Assembly (NCBI RefSeq): GCF_001665535.1 | Contig: NZ_LZSQ01000075.1 | Location: 17,276 to 81,275, forward strand | Direction: 5' to 3' | DNA length: 64,000 nt | Source of the DNA: Mycobacterium sp. 852002-51961_SCH5331710 | GTDB lineage: Bacteria; Actinomycetota; Actinomycetes; Mycobacteriales; Mycobacteriaceae | Part shown: in pieces, positions 27,741-41,851 of the stretch | Position numbering within the stretch: position 1 is the stretch's first letter | How the letters are laid out: each line of letters begins with the position of its first letter | The notes under the pieces: model-generated | The model's database searches: none | What the model saw: the letters and a program-made list of their open reading frames with translations, nothing else | What the model was told of the DNA's origin: nothing | Program-made: the position numbers and the translations under genes

Positions 27741-28934
27741 GTGACCGTCCGAACCGCAGCGACTCCGAAGGCCGCACCGGCGGCGCTGCCGGCGATGACT
27801 CCTGCGCCCGGACGGCCGTTCGGCGTCTACATCCACGTGCCGTTCTGCGCCACCCGCTGTGGCTACTGCGACTTCAACACCTACACCCCTGGCGAGCTGG
27901 GCGGGGCCAACCCCGATGGCTGGCTCATCGCGCTGCGGGCTGAGTTGGCGCTGGCCGCGCGGCACCTCGGCCGCATCCCCGAGGTCGACACCGTGTTCGT
28001 CGGCGGAGGCACGCCGTCGCTGCTGGGCGGGTCCGGCCTGGCGGCGGTCCTCGACGCTGTGCGCGCGCACTTTCCGCTGGCGGCGGGGGCCGAGGTCACC
28101 ACGGAGGCCAACCCGGAGTCGACATCTCCGGTGTTGTTCGACGAGCTCCTCGCGGCCGGATACACCCGGGTGTCGCTGGGCATGCAGTCGGCGGCCGCGC
28201 ACGTGCTGGCCACGCTGGACCGCACGCATTCGCCGGGGCGGGCGCTCGCCGCGGCCCGGGAGGCCCGCGCCGCCGGGTTCGAGCACGTCAACCTCGACCT
28301 GATCTACGGAACGCCGGGGGAGTCCGACGACGACCTGCGGCGCTCGGTCGACACGGTCGTCGAGGCCGGCGTCGATCACGTGTCGGCGTACGCGCTGGTG
28401 ATCGAGGACGGTACGGCGATGGCCCGACGGGTGCGGCGCGGTGAGCTGGCCCCGACCGACGACGACGTGCTGGCCCGCCGCTACGAGTTGGTCGACGCGC
28501 GCCTGGCGGCCGCCGGTTTCGCCTGGTACGAGGTGTCGAACTGGAGCAGGCCGGGCGGCGAGTGCCGGCACAACATCGGCTACTGGAACGGCGGCGAGTG
28601 GTGGGGCGCCGGGCCGGGAGCGCACGGCTTCGTCGACGCGGTGCGCTGGTGGAACGCCAAACACCCGAACGCGTATGCGCAGACGCTGGCCGACGGTCGG
28701 CTGCCGGTGGCCGACTTCGAGCACCTCGACGCAGACACCATGCACATGGAGGACGTGATGCTGCGGGTGCGGTTGCGCGACGGGCTGCCGGCCAGCGTGC
28801 TCAGCGCGCCCGAACGCGAGCGTGCCGCGGTCGCGGTGTCCGACGGGCTGCTGCGCCGGGCCGCCGACCGGCTGGTGCTCACCGACCGCGGCCGGCTGCT
28901 GGCCGACGCGGTGGTGCGCGATCTGCTCGCCTGA
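27741..28934 (+). CDS. hemW: Radical SAM HemW/HemN-like protein
   Basis: A 397-residue radical SAM protein. The cluster motif is FCATRCGYCDFNTY (CX3CX2C) near residue 40, followed by DTVFVGGGTPSLLGG and TTEANPEST, and the C-terminal HemN region ECRHNIGYWNGGEWWGAGPGAHGF. It is shorter than oxygen-independent coproporphyrinogen oxidase and lacks the extra Cys after the cluster motif, so it is better read as a HemW-type heme chaperone, although the syntenic M. tuberculosis gene is named hemN. It starts with GTG and is divergent from the sirA operon. Confidence 0.87.
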   Translation: MTVRTAATPKAAPAALPAMTPAPGRPFGVYIHVPFCATRCGYCDFNTYTPGELGGANPDGWLIALRAELALAARHLGRIPEVDTVFVGGGTPSLLGGSGLAAVLDAVRAHFPLAAGAEVTTEANPESTSPVLFDELLAAGYTRVSLGMQSAAAHVLATLDRTHSPGRALAAAREARAAGFEHVNLDLIYGTPGESDDDLRRSVDTVVEAGVDHVSAYALVIEDGTAMARRVRRGELAPTDDDVLARRYELVDARLAAAGFAWYEVSNWSRPGGECRHNIGYWNGGEWWGAGPGAHGFVDAVRWWNAKHPNAYAQTLADGRLPVADFEHLDADTMHMEDVMLRVRLRDGLPASVLSAPERERAAVAVSDGLLRRAADRLVLTDRGRLLADAVVRDLLA

Positions 28935-28943
28935 ACATGAGCT

Positions 28944-28974
28944 TGTGCACGAAAATCCGCCGATTTCTCGCACA
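28944..28974. terminator. Imperfect stem-loop after hemW
   Basis: TGTGC...GAAAATC pairs imperfectly with GATTTC...GCACA around a GC loop, 10 bp after the hemW stop. It lacks a U-tract, as is common in mycobacteria. It may be a terminator or another small intergenic repeat. Confidence 0.35.
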
Positions 28975-29000
28975 TAACCTCACGTTCGCGGGCCGGGCGT

Positions 29001-29029
29001 TGAACGATTGACCGGTGATTGTCGTTGTG
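29001..29029 (+). promoter_or_regulatory. Predicted SigL-type autoregulated promoter
   Basis: TGAACG at 29001-29006 and CGTTGTG at 29023-29029 resemble the mycobacterial SigL promoter (TGAACC, then CGTgtr) with a 16-bp gap. It lies 31 bp before the start of the SigL-like gene, as expected for autoregulation. Confidence 0.5.
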
Positions 29030-29059
29030 ATCAGCGATGACGACTGCGGTGGATGAGCG

Positions 29060-29575
29060 ATGACACCCGACCCCGCGCAGGCCGAGCTGCTGCGCGCGAT
29101 CCACGACGAGCACAGCCAGGCACTGCTGCGGTACGTGTTGCGGCTGACGCGCGGCGACATGCCGTTCGCCGAGGACGTGGTGCAGGAAGCGCTGCTGCGG
29201 CTGTGGCGCAAACCGGAGATCCTGCAGCAGCCGGGCGACGCCGCGCGGGCGTGGCTGTTCACCGTCGCGCGCAACCTCGTCATCGACGACCGGCGCAGCG
29301 CGCGTTTCAGCCGCGAACTGCAGACCGATGACCTGCCCGAGCGGCCCTCGCTCGACGCGATCGGTCCCGCGGTCGACAAGTGGGTGCTCGCCGACGCGCT
29401 GAAAGCGCTCAGCGCCGACCATCGCACCGCGATCGTGCGTGCGTACTACCTCGGCCAGACTGTGGCCGACATCGCCGCGCATGAGGGGATTGCGCCGGGA
29501 ACCGTGAAGTCGAGGCTGCACTACGCGTTGCGCGCGTTGCGGATCGCGCTGCAGGAAAGGGGGGTTGTCCAATGA
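29060..29575 (+). CDS. sigL: ECF sigma factor, SigL-like
   Basis: A 171-residue ECF sigma factor. Region 2 is LLRYVLRLTRGDMPFAEDVVQEALLRLWRKPE, followed by AWLFTVARNLVIDDRRSARFSREL. Region 4 is ALKALSADHRTAIVRAYYLGQTVADIAAHEGIAPGTVKSRLHYALRALRIAL. The sequence closely follows M. tuberculosis SigL. It overlaps the anti-sigma gene by ATGA. SigL regulons involve cell-envelope and polyketide-related functions; its position next to the iron-siderophore region is notable, but I see no direct link. Confidence 0.85.
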   Translation: MTPDPAQAELLRAIHDEHSQALLRYVLRLTRGDMPFAEDVVQEALLRLWRKPEILQQPGDAARAWLFTVARNLVIDDRRSARFSRELQTDDLPERPSLDAIGPAVDKWVLADALKALSADHRTAIVRAYYLGQTVADIAAHEGIAPGTVKSRLHYALRALRIALQERGVVQ

Positions 29576-30270
29576 GCCAGGAGTTCGACCGGACACCCGA
29601 TGACGACCTCGCCGAATGGGATGCGGCCTACGTGCTCGGCGCGCTGAGCCTGGAGGACCGGCGCACTTACGAGGACTACCTCGCCGCGAACCCGGGCCGC
29701 GCCGCCGAGCTGACCGAGCTGGAGGAGATGCCCGGAATCCTGGGCGCTCTCAGCCGCGACGAGGCCCTCGCGTTGACCGATCTGGGCCAGGCGCCCGCCG
29801 ACTCCGACGTTGCATCGCTGGCCCAGGCCGCGGCGAAGCGTCAGCGGCAGTCGCGCCGCACGAAGCTCGCAGCGGCGGTGGCCGTCGCGGCGGCCCTCGC
29901 GATCGTCGGCGGAGTCGTCGGCGCGACGGTGTTCCCGCGCACGCCGTCGGTGCAGACGGTGGCTTTGGAGCCGATGCAGCCCGGTCAGCGCCAGGGCCTG
30001 ACCGCGCAGTTGGCCGTGTCGGAGAAGAAATGGGGCACCGAGCTCAACTGGGCGTGCGAGTACACCAAGGAATGGGCCCGCGACGTCGAGAGCTACGACA
30101 TCGTGGTGACGACGCGCGACGGCGCGCAGACCGCCGTCGGTTCGTGGCGCCCGTCGGGGGACGAGGCGACCGGGCTGTCCGCGGCGACGAGCATCCCCAC
30201 CTCGGAGATCCGCAGCATCGACATCCGGGTGTCGGGCAGCGACGAACCGCTGGCCATCCGCAACCTGTGA
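29572..30270 (+). CDS. rslA: Membrane anti-sigma factor, RslA-like, without zinc motif
   Basis: A 232-residue protein. The N-terminal anti-sigma domain opens LAEWDAAYVLGALSLEDRRTYEDYLAANPGRAAEL, matching RslA, but where RslA-type factors carry HxxxCxxC this protein has Y, N and R (YLAANPGR). A single membrane helix (LAAAVAVAAALAIVGGVVGATVF) lies near residues 101-123, and an extracytoplasmic domain follows with WGTELNWACEY. It should bind and hold the SigL-like factor at the membrane, but redox release through a zinc site seems impossible. It is translationally coupled to the sigma gene. Confidence 0.83.
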   Translation: MSQEFDRTPDDDLAEWDAAYVLGALSLEDRRTYEDYLAANPGRAAELTELEEMPGILGALSRDEALALTDLGQAPADSDVASLAQAAAKRQRQSRRTKLAAAVAVAAALAIVGGVVGATVFPRTPSVQTVALEPMQPGQRQGLTAQLAVSEKKWGTELNWACEYTKEWARDVESYDIVVTTRDGAQTAVGSWRPSGDEATGLSAATSIPTSEIRSIDIRVSGSDEPLAIRNL

Positions 30271-30292
30271 CGGCGTCGACGCGGCGACGCCG
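30271..30292 (+). terminator. GC-rich hairpin after the anti-sigma gene
   Basis: CGGCGTCG (30271-30278) and CGACGCCG (30285-30292) form a perfect 8-bp stem with a 6-nt loop, directly after the stop codon. There is no U-tract. Confidence 0.45.
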
Positions 30293-30413
30293 CGGCGCGA
30301 ATTGACGTCGCGGCAATCCTTTTGGGCGTGACCGGCACCACGCTCGCGCCGCCTGCGTAGCTCCCACAAATGAGCGCGGTTATGCCAGTATGGCCGCCAT
30401 GGCGTGTGGCTTC

Positions 30414-30432
30414 TTAGGCAAGGCTATCCAGA
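30414..30432. promoter_or_regulatory. IdeR-type iron box upstream of the polyketide synthase
   Basis: TTAGGCAAGGCTATCCAGA matches 14 of 19 positions of the mycobacterial IdeR consensus TTAGGTTAGGCTAACCTAA. It ends 18 bp before the GTG start of the polyketide synthase, so Fe(II)-IdeR would block its promoter. This places the synthase under the same iron control as the mbt genes. Confidence 0.7.
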
Positions 30433-30450
30433 CTTCGGGACAACGCTGAC

Positions 30451-35622
<5,172 letters not shown>

Positions 35623-35635
35623 GCGGACCTCGGGC

Positions 35636-37318
35636 TCAGGACGTCAGCTGCGCGACGACCTTCTTCTTGTCCACCTTGCCGACCGCCGTCTTGGGCAGCG
35701 TGGGCAACGGCGACAGCACGTCGGGCCTGCAGTGCGCCGAGACGCCGCGCTCGTCGAGGAACCGGTTGAGTTCGACCAGCGAGATCGGCGCGGCCTTGAA
35801 CACCACTGCGGCGCAGATCTTCTCGCCGAGGAACTCGTCCGGAAGTGCCATCGCCGCGGCGGCGTAGATCGCCGGGTGGGCGAACAGATGCTCCTCGAGG
35901 TCTGACGCCGACACGGTCTCACCACCGCGGTGGATGACGTCCTTGATGCGCCCGGTCACCTCCACATAGCCGGCCCGCGGGCCGTCGGCGAAGATGCGCA
36001 CTCGGTCGCCGCTGCGATAGAAGCCGTCGGGGGTGAACGAGCGCGCGTTCGCCTCGTCGGCGCGGTAATAGCCGTTGAGCGTGTAGGGGCCGCGCACCAG
36101 CAGTTCGCCTTCCTCGCCGGGCGCCACCTGCGCGCCGGACTCGTCGACGACCCGCATCTCGTCGTGCGGTGACATCGGCCTGCCCTGGGTGTTGACGACG
36201 ACATCGACGGGATCGCCGGGGCGGGTGAAGTTCAGCATGCCCTCGGCCATTCCGAAGATCTGCTGCAGTCCCGGGGTGAGGCCGGACCGGATGTACTCGG
36301 CCTCCTGCGGCGTCATCCGCGAACCGCCGACCTGCACGAGCCGCAGCGACGTCGGCAGCACCGGTTCCCATTCGCACGCCTGGGTCCACACCTTGGCCAG
36401 CGCATTCACCAGCGCCGTGACGGTGACCTTGTGCCGGTCGATCAACGCGAACGCCGCCTCGGGGCTGGCGTCGGTGGTGAAAACCGATGTGGCGCCGACG
36501 CTCATCGAGCCCAGCAGTCCCGGGCAGGCCAGCGGGAAGTTGTGGCCGGCGGGCAACACGACGAGGTACACGTCGTCGCCGGTGAGGTGACACTCCCGGG
36601 CGCTGGCCCTGGCGGTGTAGAGGTAGTCGTTGTGGGTGCGGGCGATGAGCTTCGGCAGGCCCGTGGTGCCGCCGGACACGAGGAGGAGGGCGGGCGCCTC
36701 GGGGTCGACGGGCGGGCGCTCGGTGCGCGGACCGTCGAAAGATGCCAGTGCCGACCAGGATTCGAACCGTCCCGGCTCACCGTGGACGAACACGTGTTGC
36801 ATCGCGGGGTTGTCCCTGACGAGTTCGTCGGCGAGCTCGCGGTAGTCGAAGCCGCCGACCGCATCGGGCACGATCAAGCCCACCGCGCCACTGACCGCGG
36901 CGAAATGGTTCAGTTCCGCCGACCGATGGCCCGGCAGACACATGACGGGGACGACGCCGGCGCGCAGCACCCCGAACAGGGCCACGGCGAACTCGCAGGT
37001 GTTCGGCAGTTGCAGCAGCATGCGATCACCGGGGACGATGCCGCGGTCGGCCAGCGCGGCAGCGATCCGGTCGGCACGGGCGTCCAGTTCAGCGAACGAG
37101 TAGCTGACGGCGTCGTCGATCACCGCGGTCCGGTCGGGCCACGCCGCGACCGCGCCGGTCAGGATCGAGTCGAGCGGTTCGTCGGTCCAGTAGCCCGCGC
37201 GCCGGTACTCGTCGGCGCGGTCGGCCGGAAACGGCACGAAACCGGCCGTGAGGTCGCCGAATCCGGTGTTGTCGAGCGGCTGTTCTGCGGATGGGCGCTG
37301 CTCAAAACCGGTGCTCAT
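35636..37318 (-). CDS. mbtA: Aryl acid-AMP ligase, mycobactin starter loading
   Basis: A 560-residue stand-alone adenylation enzyme. It activates the aryl acid (salicylate in known MbtA; here possibly 6-methylsalicylate) and loads it on the aryl carrier domain of MbtB. Motifs: LLVSGGTTGLPKLIARTHNDY (P-loop), GHNFPLACPGLLGSM (aryl pocket region), IFGMAEGMLNFTR, YRSGDRVRIFADG and the catalytic Lys in KTAVGKVDKKKV at the end. I chose the ATG at 37318 (MSTGFEQRPS); the 33 upstream codons lie in the promoter. It is convergent with the polyketide synthase and divergent from mbtB, sharing an iron-box region. Confidence 0.93.
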   Translation of the reverse strand: MSTGFEQRPSAEQPLDNTGFGDLTAGFVPFPADRADEYRRAGYWTDEPLDSILTGAVAAWPDRTAVIDDAVSYSFAELDARADRIAAALADRGIVPGDRMLLQLPNTCEFAVALFGVLRAGVVPVMCLPGHRSAELNHFAAVSGAVGLIVPDAVGGFDYRELADELVRDNPAMQHVFVHGEPGRFESWSALASFDGPRTERPPVDPEAPALLLVSGGTTGLPKLIARTHNDYLYTARASARECHLTGDDVYLVVLPAGHNFPLACPGLLGSMSVGATSVFTTDASPEAAFALIDRHKVTVTALVNALAKVWTQACEWEPVLPTSLRLVQVGGSRMTPQEAEYIRSGLTPGLQQIFGMAEGMLNFTRPGDPVDVVVNTQGRPMSPHDEMRVVDESGAQVAPGEEGELLVRGPYTLNGYYRADEANARSFTPDGFYRSGDRVRIFADGPRAGYVEVTGRIKDVIHRGGETVSASDLEEHLFAHPAIYAAAAMALPDEFLGEKICAAVVFKAAPISLVELNRFLDERGVSAHCRPDVLSPLPTLPKTAVGKVDKKKVVAQLTS

Positions 37319-37386
37319 GAAGGATGCGACCTCGTGGGGTAGGTGTGTTCGGTGCGTCGAATATAAGGTAGCGTGCCTCGGGTTAG

Positions 37387-37405
37387 TTAGGGCAGCCTGT
37401 ACTAA
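37387..37405. promoter_or_regulatory. IdeR-type iron box between mbtA and mbtB
   Basis: TTAGGGCAGCCTGTACTAA matches 13 of 19 positions of the IdeR consensus. It lies between the divergent mbtA and mbtB starts, just before the mbtB ribosome site (CTGGAGGG). It closely resembles the second box upstream of mbtT (TTAGGACAGCCTGCGCTAA). Confidence 0.7.
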
Positions 37406-37419
37406 TCTGGAGGGCACGC

Positions 37420-40400
37420 GTGGGTGTGGGTGAGACTGGTTCGTCGACGGAGCGCACGACCGATCGCACCGTCCGCGAGGAGGTCGCCGAACTCCTCGGC
37501 GTGAATCCCGACGAGGTCGACCCGAACGCCGACCTGATCGCCTCCGGCCTCGACTCGATCCGCATGATGTCGCTGTCCGGTCGCTGGCGGAAGCAGGGCA
37601 TCGACATCAACTTCGCCGCACTCGCGGAGAATCCCACGGTGTCGGCGTGGTCGGCGCTGGTGGCCGACCGTGCCCGCGAGGACGCCACCGAGCGGGCCAC
37701 CGAACCCGCCGCCGCCGGCGACGAGAACGAACCCTTCCCGCTGGCGCCGATGCAGCACGCGATGTGGTTGGGCCGCAACGACGATCAGCAACTCGGCGGG
37801 GTGGCCGCCCACCTGTACGTCGAATTCGACGGCGTCGGCGTGGACCCGGAACGGCTGCAGAGTGCGGCGACGAAACTGGTTGCGCGCCATCCGATGTTGC
37901 GCGTCGAAATCCTCCCCGACGGCACACAGCGCATCGGGGACCGGCGCCTGCCCGTGACGATCTACGACCTGCGCGAGCTGGACCACGCGGCTGCCGAGCA
38001 ACGCCTCGAGACCATCCGAAACGAGAAGTCGCATCAGATCCTCGACGGTGACGTGCTCGAACTGAGCCTGTCGCTGCGCCCCGATGGGCGCACCCGGTTG
38101 CATGTCGACATGGACATGAACGCCGCCGACGCGGTGAGCTACCGCAAGTTCATGGCCGACCTCGCCGTGTTCTACCGCGGCGGTGAGCTTGCCGACCTCG
38201 GATACAGCTACCGCGAATACCGGGCCGCGTTGACCGCGTCGAACCCAGGCCCGTCCGACGACGACGTGCAATGGTGGACCGAGCGCATCCCGGAACTCCC
38301 CGAAGCGCCCGCACTGCCGTTGGTGCCGCCCGCCGAACAGGCCGACCCCCGGCGCAGCGTCCGCCTGTGGCACATCTTCGACGTCGCAACCCGAGACGCC
38401 CTGTTCGCCGCCGCGCACCGCCGCGGCATCACGCCGGCGATGGCCGTCGCGGCGTCGTATTCCCATGCGCTGGCGCGGTGGTCGAGCAATTCGCGGTTCC
38501 TGCTCAACCTGCCGATGTTCGGGCGAGAGCCGTTCCACCCCGACGTCGAGAAGCTCGTGGGCTGCTTCACGTCCTCGCTGATGCTCGACATCGACCTCAC
38601 CGAAAGCCGCACACCCGCGCAGCGGGCGCGCGCCGTCCAGGAGACCCTGCACAACACCGCTCGGCACTCGAGCTACTCCGGTCTGTCGGTGCTCAGGGAC
38701 CTCGGGCGGCACCGTGGCAACCAGGTGCTCGCCCCGATCGTCTACACCAGCGCGCTGGGCCTCGGCGATCTGTTCGCCGGTGAGGTGACCGACCAGTTCG
38801 GCGTTCCCGTGTGGACGATTTCGCAAGGGCCACAGGTGCTCATTGACGCGCAAGCGACCCCGCTGGCCGACGGCCTGATGATCAACTGGGACGTGCGCGT
38901 TGACGCATTCCGTCCGGGTGTGGCCGACGCGATGTTCGCCTATCACCTCGCCGAACTCACCCGACTGGCGACCGATGACGCCGCGTGGGACGCACCCGAC
39001 CCGCCCGCGGTGACCGAGGCGCAACGAGCCGTGCGCCAAGCGGTGAACGGCACCACGGCCCCGCCGAGCGGCGAGGCGATCCACGACGGCTTCTTCCGCA
39101 ACGCCCTCGACAACCCCCGCGCACCGGCGGTGGTCAGCCGTGACGGCGACCTGAGCTACGGCGAACTGCGCACCCGCGCGCTGGGCGTCGCGGCGACGTT
39201 GCGCGACAACGGCGTTCGCCCCGGTGACCTCGTCGCCCTGATCGGACCGAAGTGCGCCGAGCAGATTCCCGCGGTGCTCGGCATCCTCGCGGCGGGCGCG
39301 GCCTACCTCCCGATCGGCGCGGACCAGCCCGTCGAGCGCAGCGCGCGGATCCTGGAGTCGAGCGGGGTCACCGCGGTACTCGTCTGCGGCGGCGCCGAGG
39401 CGACGCACACCGGCGTGCCGGTCGTCACGGTCACCGACGCGTCCGCCCGCGATGCCGACGCGCAACCCGCCGACGTCGATCCGAATTCGCTTGCCTACGT
39501 GCTGTTCACGTCGGGCTCCACCGGCGAGCCCAAGGGTGTGGAGCTCACCCACGACGCGGTCATGAACACCATCGAATTCGTCACCGACCACTTCGGACTG
39601 CACGCCAGCGACCGCAGCCTGGCCCTGGCGTCGCTGGAAGCCGACATGTCGGTGCTGGAGATCTTCGCGTTGCTGCGCGCGGGCGGCGCGGTGGTGGTGG
39701 TCGATGAGGATCAGCGTCGCGACCCGGACACCTGGGCCGGGCTGATTCAGCAGCACGGCGTGACGTTCCTGAACTGGATGCCCGGCTGGCTCGACATGCT
39801 CCTCGAGGTGGGCGGCGATCGGCTGACTGGTCTGCGCGTGGTGCTGCTCGGCGGAGACTGGGTGCGGCCGGAACTGATTCGCGCCCTGCGGAACTCGGCC
39901 CCCGATGTGCGCGCCGCGGGCCTGGGGGGCGCGACCGAGACCGCGGTGCACGGCACGATCTGCGAGGTCGACGACCCGCCGGCGCGCTGGACGTCGGTGC
40001 CCTACGGCACGCCTTTTCCGAACAACGCCTGCCGCGTGGCGGCCGCCGACGGTTCGGACTGCCCCGACTGGGTGTCCGGCGAACTCTGGTTCACCGGCCG
40101 GGGTATCGCCCGCGGATACCGCGGACGGCCCGACCTGACCGCAGAGAAGTTCGTCGAACATGACGGCCGAACCTGGTATCGCACCGGTGATCTCGTGCGT
40201 TACCTGCCCGACGGCACGCTGGAGTTCGTCGGGCGCGTCGACCACCGTGTCAAGATCAGCGGATACCGCATCGAACTCGGCGAGGTGGAGGCCGCGCTCA
40301 AGCGCGTCGGCGGCATCGCCGCCGCGGTCGCCGCCGTTGTCCCCGCCGAGCGCGACGTGCTCGCGGCGCTGGTGCGCACGGACGATCCCTCGATCGACGC

Positions 40401-40905
40401 GGGGTCGGTCACCGCGGCGATGTCCGATCTCGTACCGGCGCACATGATCCCGAAGATCATCGTGGTGTCCGACCGGATACCGTTCACCGTCAACGGCAAG
40501 ATCGACCGCAAGGCCGTTGCGCACCTGCTGGCCGATGCCGAACCGCCTGCGGCACAGGAGTTCCGGACATCGACCACACCGCTGGAGTCGGCGCTGGTCG
40601 CGATCGTCGCAGATGTGCTCGACGTCGATGACGACGTCCGGATCGGGATCGACGACGACTTCTTCTCCCTCGGCGGGGATTCGGTGCTGGCCACGCAGGT
40701 GATCGCCCAGGTGCGGGACTGGCTGGACACCCCGACGGTGTTGGTCACCGACATGTTCGCGACCAGGTGCGTCGCCAAGCTCGCCGAACGGCTCCTACGT
40801 CGCGAACCGGACGGCGAGCGGCTCAATGCGGTCGCCGAGGTCTACCTCGAGGTGGCCCAGATGGACAGCGCGGCCGTGCTGTCCGAGCTCGAGTCGTCGG
40901 CCTAG
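37420..40905 (+). CDS. mbtB: Mycobactin NRPS, aryl carrier-cyclisation-adenylation-carrier
   Basis: A 1161-residue synthetase. The aryl carrier domain is at about 10-85 (Ser46 in GLDSIRM). The heterocyclisation domain is at about 100-520, with DMNAADAVS (DxxxxDxxS, Asp232 to Ser240). The adenylation domain is at about 545-1030 (VLFTSGSTGEPKGV, YRTGDLVRYLPDG, NGKIDRKAV), and the peptidyl carrier at about 1050-1125 (Ser1088 in LGGDSVLA). It condenses the aryl starter with Ser or Thr to form the aryl-oxazoline. M. tuberculosis MbtB is longer and carries a terminal thioesterase; here none is present, and a free thioesterase (MbtT) is encoded further on. It starts with GTG after CTGGAGGG. Confidence 0.93.
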   Translation: MGVGETGSSTERTTDRTVREEVAELLGVNPDEVDPNADLIASGLDSIRMMSLSGRWRKQGIDINFAALAENPTVSAWSALVADRAREDATERATEPAAAGDENEPFPLAPMQHAMWLGRNDDQQLGGVAAHLYVEFDGVGVDPERLQSAATKLVARHPMLRVEILPDGTQRIGDRRLPVTIYDLRELDHAAAEQRLETIRNEKSHQILDGDVLELSLSLRPDGRTRLHVDMDMNAADAVSYRKFMADLAVFYRGGELADLGYSYREYRAALTASNPGPSDDDVQWWTERIPELPEAPALPLVPPAEQADPRRSVRLWHIFDVATRDALFAAAHRRGITPAMAVAASYSHALARWSSNSRFLLNLPMFGREPFHPDVEKLVGCFTSSLMLDIDLTESRTPAQRARAVQETLHNTARHSSYSGLSVLRDLGRHRGNQVLAPIVYTSALGLGDLFAGEVTDQFGVPVWTISQGPQVLIDAQATPLADGLMINWDVRVDAFRPGVADAMFAYHLAELTRLATDDAAWDAPDPPAVTEAQRAVRQAVNGTTAPPSGEAIHDGFFRNALDNPRAPAVVSRDGDLSYGELRTRALGVAATLRDNGVRPGDLVALIGPKCAEQIPAVLGILAAGAAYLPIGADQPVERSARILESSGVTAVLVCGGAEATHTGVPVVTVTDASARDADAQPADVDPNSLAYVLFTSGSTGEPKGVELTHDAVMNTIEFVTDHFGLHASDRSLALASLEADMSVLEIFALLRAGGAVVVVDEDQRRDPDTWAGLIQQHGVTFLNWMPGWLDMLLEVGGDRLTGLRVVLLGGDWVRPELIRALRNSAPDVRAAGLGGATETAVHGTICEVDDPPARWTSVPYGTPFPNNACRVAAADGSDCPDWVSGELWFTGRGIARGYRGRPDLTAEKFVEHDGRTWYRTGDLVRYLPDGTLEFVGRVDHRVKISGYRIELGEVEAALKRVGGIAAAVAAVVPAERDVLAALVRTDDPSIDAGSVTAAMSDLVPAHMIPKIIVVSDRIPFTVNGKIDRKAVAHLLADAEPPAAQEFRTSTTPLESALVAIVADVLDVDDDVRIGIDDDFFSLGGDSVLATQVIAQVRDWLDTPTVLVTDMFATRCVAKLAERLLRREPDGERLNAVAEVYLEVAQMDSAAVLSELESSA

Positions 40906-40909
40906 AGCC

Positions 40910-41770
40910 TCAGCGGAGCGCCGCCGCCAACCGACGCCACTGATCGTGCGGGAACTCCCGCGGATCGGCGGTGAGCACCTGGATGCACACGTGATCGGCG
41001 CCGGCGTCGAGGTGTTCCTGGACGCGGTTGAGCACGGTCTTCTCATCACCCCAGGCGATGATCGCGTCGAACAGCCGGTCGCTGACCGTCTCCACTTCGT
41101 CTTCGGTGAACCCCGACCGCAACAGGTTGTTGCGGTAGTTGGGCAGCGCCAGATATGAACGCAGCCAATCGGTTCCGACGGAGCGTGCCTCGTCCCGGTC
41201 GGTCGTGAGCAGCACGGTCTGCTCGGGCAGCAGCAGCGGGCCCTCACCCAGATGCTCACGCGCGTACCGAGTGTGGTCCGGGGTGACGAGATAGGGGTGT
41301 GCGCCGCGAGCCCGGGTCGCGGCCAGCTCGAGCATCTTCGGGCCCAGGGCCGCGAGCACGCGGTTGGCGACCGGAACCGGCTGTGGGGTCGCATCGATCC
41401 CGTCCAAGTACTTGCGGGTCGCGGCCAGCGGTTTGCGGTAGAGCCCCGGTTCCTTGCTGTCGATCAACGGTGCATGGCTCACCCCGATGCCGAGCAGGAA
41501 GCGCTCACCGTGGGTTTCGGTCAACGCCGCGTAGCGGGCGGCCACATCGGCGGGCTCGTGCATCCAGAGGTTCAGGATGCCGGTGGCGATCACCACCTGC
41601 TTGGTCGCCGAGAGCAGGTGTTCCACCGAGTCGAGGACGGGCCCACCGACGTCGGGGATCCACAGCGCGGTGAAGCCGAGCTCCTCCAACTCCGCGGCGG
41701 CCTCGGCCGCTTGACCCTGATCGCCGTAGCGCAACTGCGAACTCCAGACACCGACGCCTGCCAGATCCAT
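40910..41770 (-). CDS. LLM-class F420-dependent oxidoreductase within the mbt cluster
   Basis: A 286-residue luciferase-like monooxygenase-fold protein of the TIGR03620 type: GVGVWSSQLRYGDQGQAAEAAAELEELGFTALWIPD at the start, then ATGILNLWMHEPADVAARYAAL and ERFLLGIGVSHAP. I chose the ATG at 41770, which has a GGGA ribosome site; the 14 upstream codons run into the promoter. It is convergent with mbtB (4-bp gap) and divergent from the ABC pair, with an iron box in the shared gap, so it may be iron-regulated. No such gene lies in the M. tuberculosis mbt locus. The substrate is unknown. Confidence 0.83.
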   Translation of the reverse strand: MDLAGVGVWSSQLRYGDQGQAAEAAAELEELGFTALWIPDVGGPVLDSVEHLLSATKQVVIATGILNLWMHEPADVAARYAALTETHGERFLLGIGVSHAPLIDSKEPGLYRKPLAATRKYLDGIDATPQPVPVANRVLAALGPKMLELAATRARGAHPYLVTPDHTRYAREHLGEGPLLLPEQTVLLTTDRDEARSVGTDWLRSYLALPNYRNNLLRSGFTEDEVETVSDRLFDAIIAWGDEKTVLNRVQEHLDAGADHVCIQVLTADPREFPHDQWRRLAAALR

Positions 41771-41851
41771 GAAGGTCCCTTTCGAGAGAGGAGTGAGCCC
41801 ATAACCGACCACTTCACGTTACGTAGCGACCGCCAGTCGTCACGCGGCCGG

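Noticed and set aside
37360..37380. A second iron box beside mbtA (TAAGGTAGCGTGCCTC)
   Set aside because: Half-sites are present but the spacing is two bases short and the total match is weak; not enough to call.
37402..40524. A 1040-residue minus-strand reading opposite mbtB
   Set aside because: High-GC antisense shadow: low-complexity Arg/Val/Gly/His composition and no domain, while the plus strand encodes complete NRPS domains.
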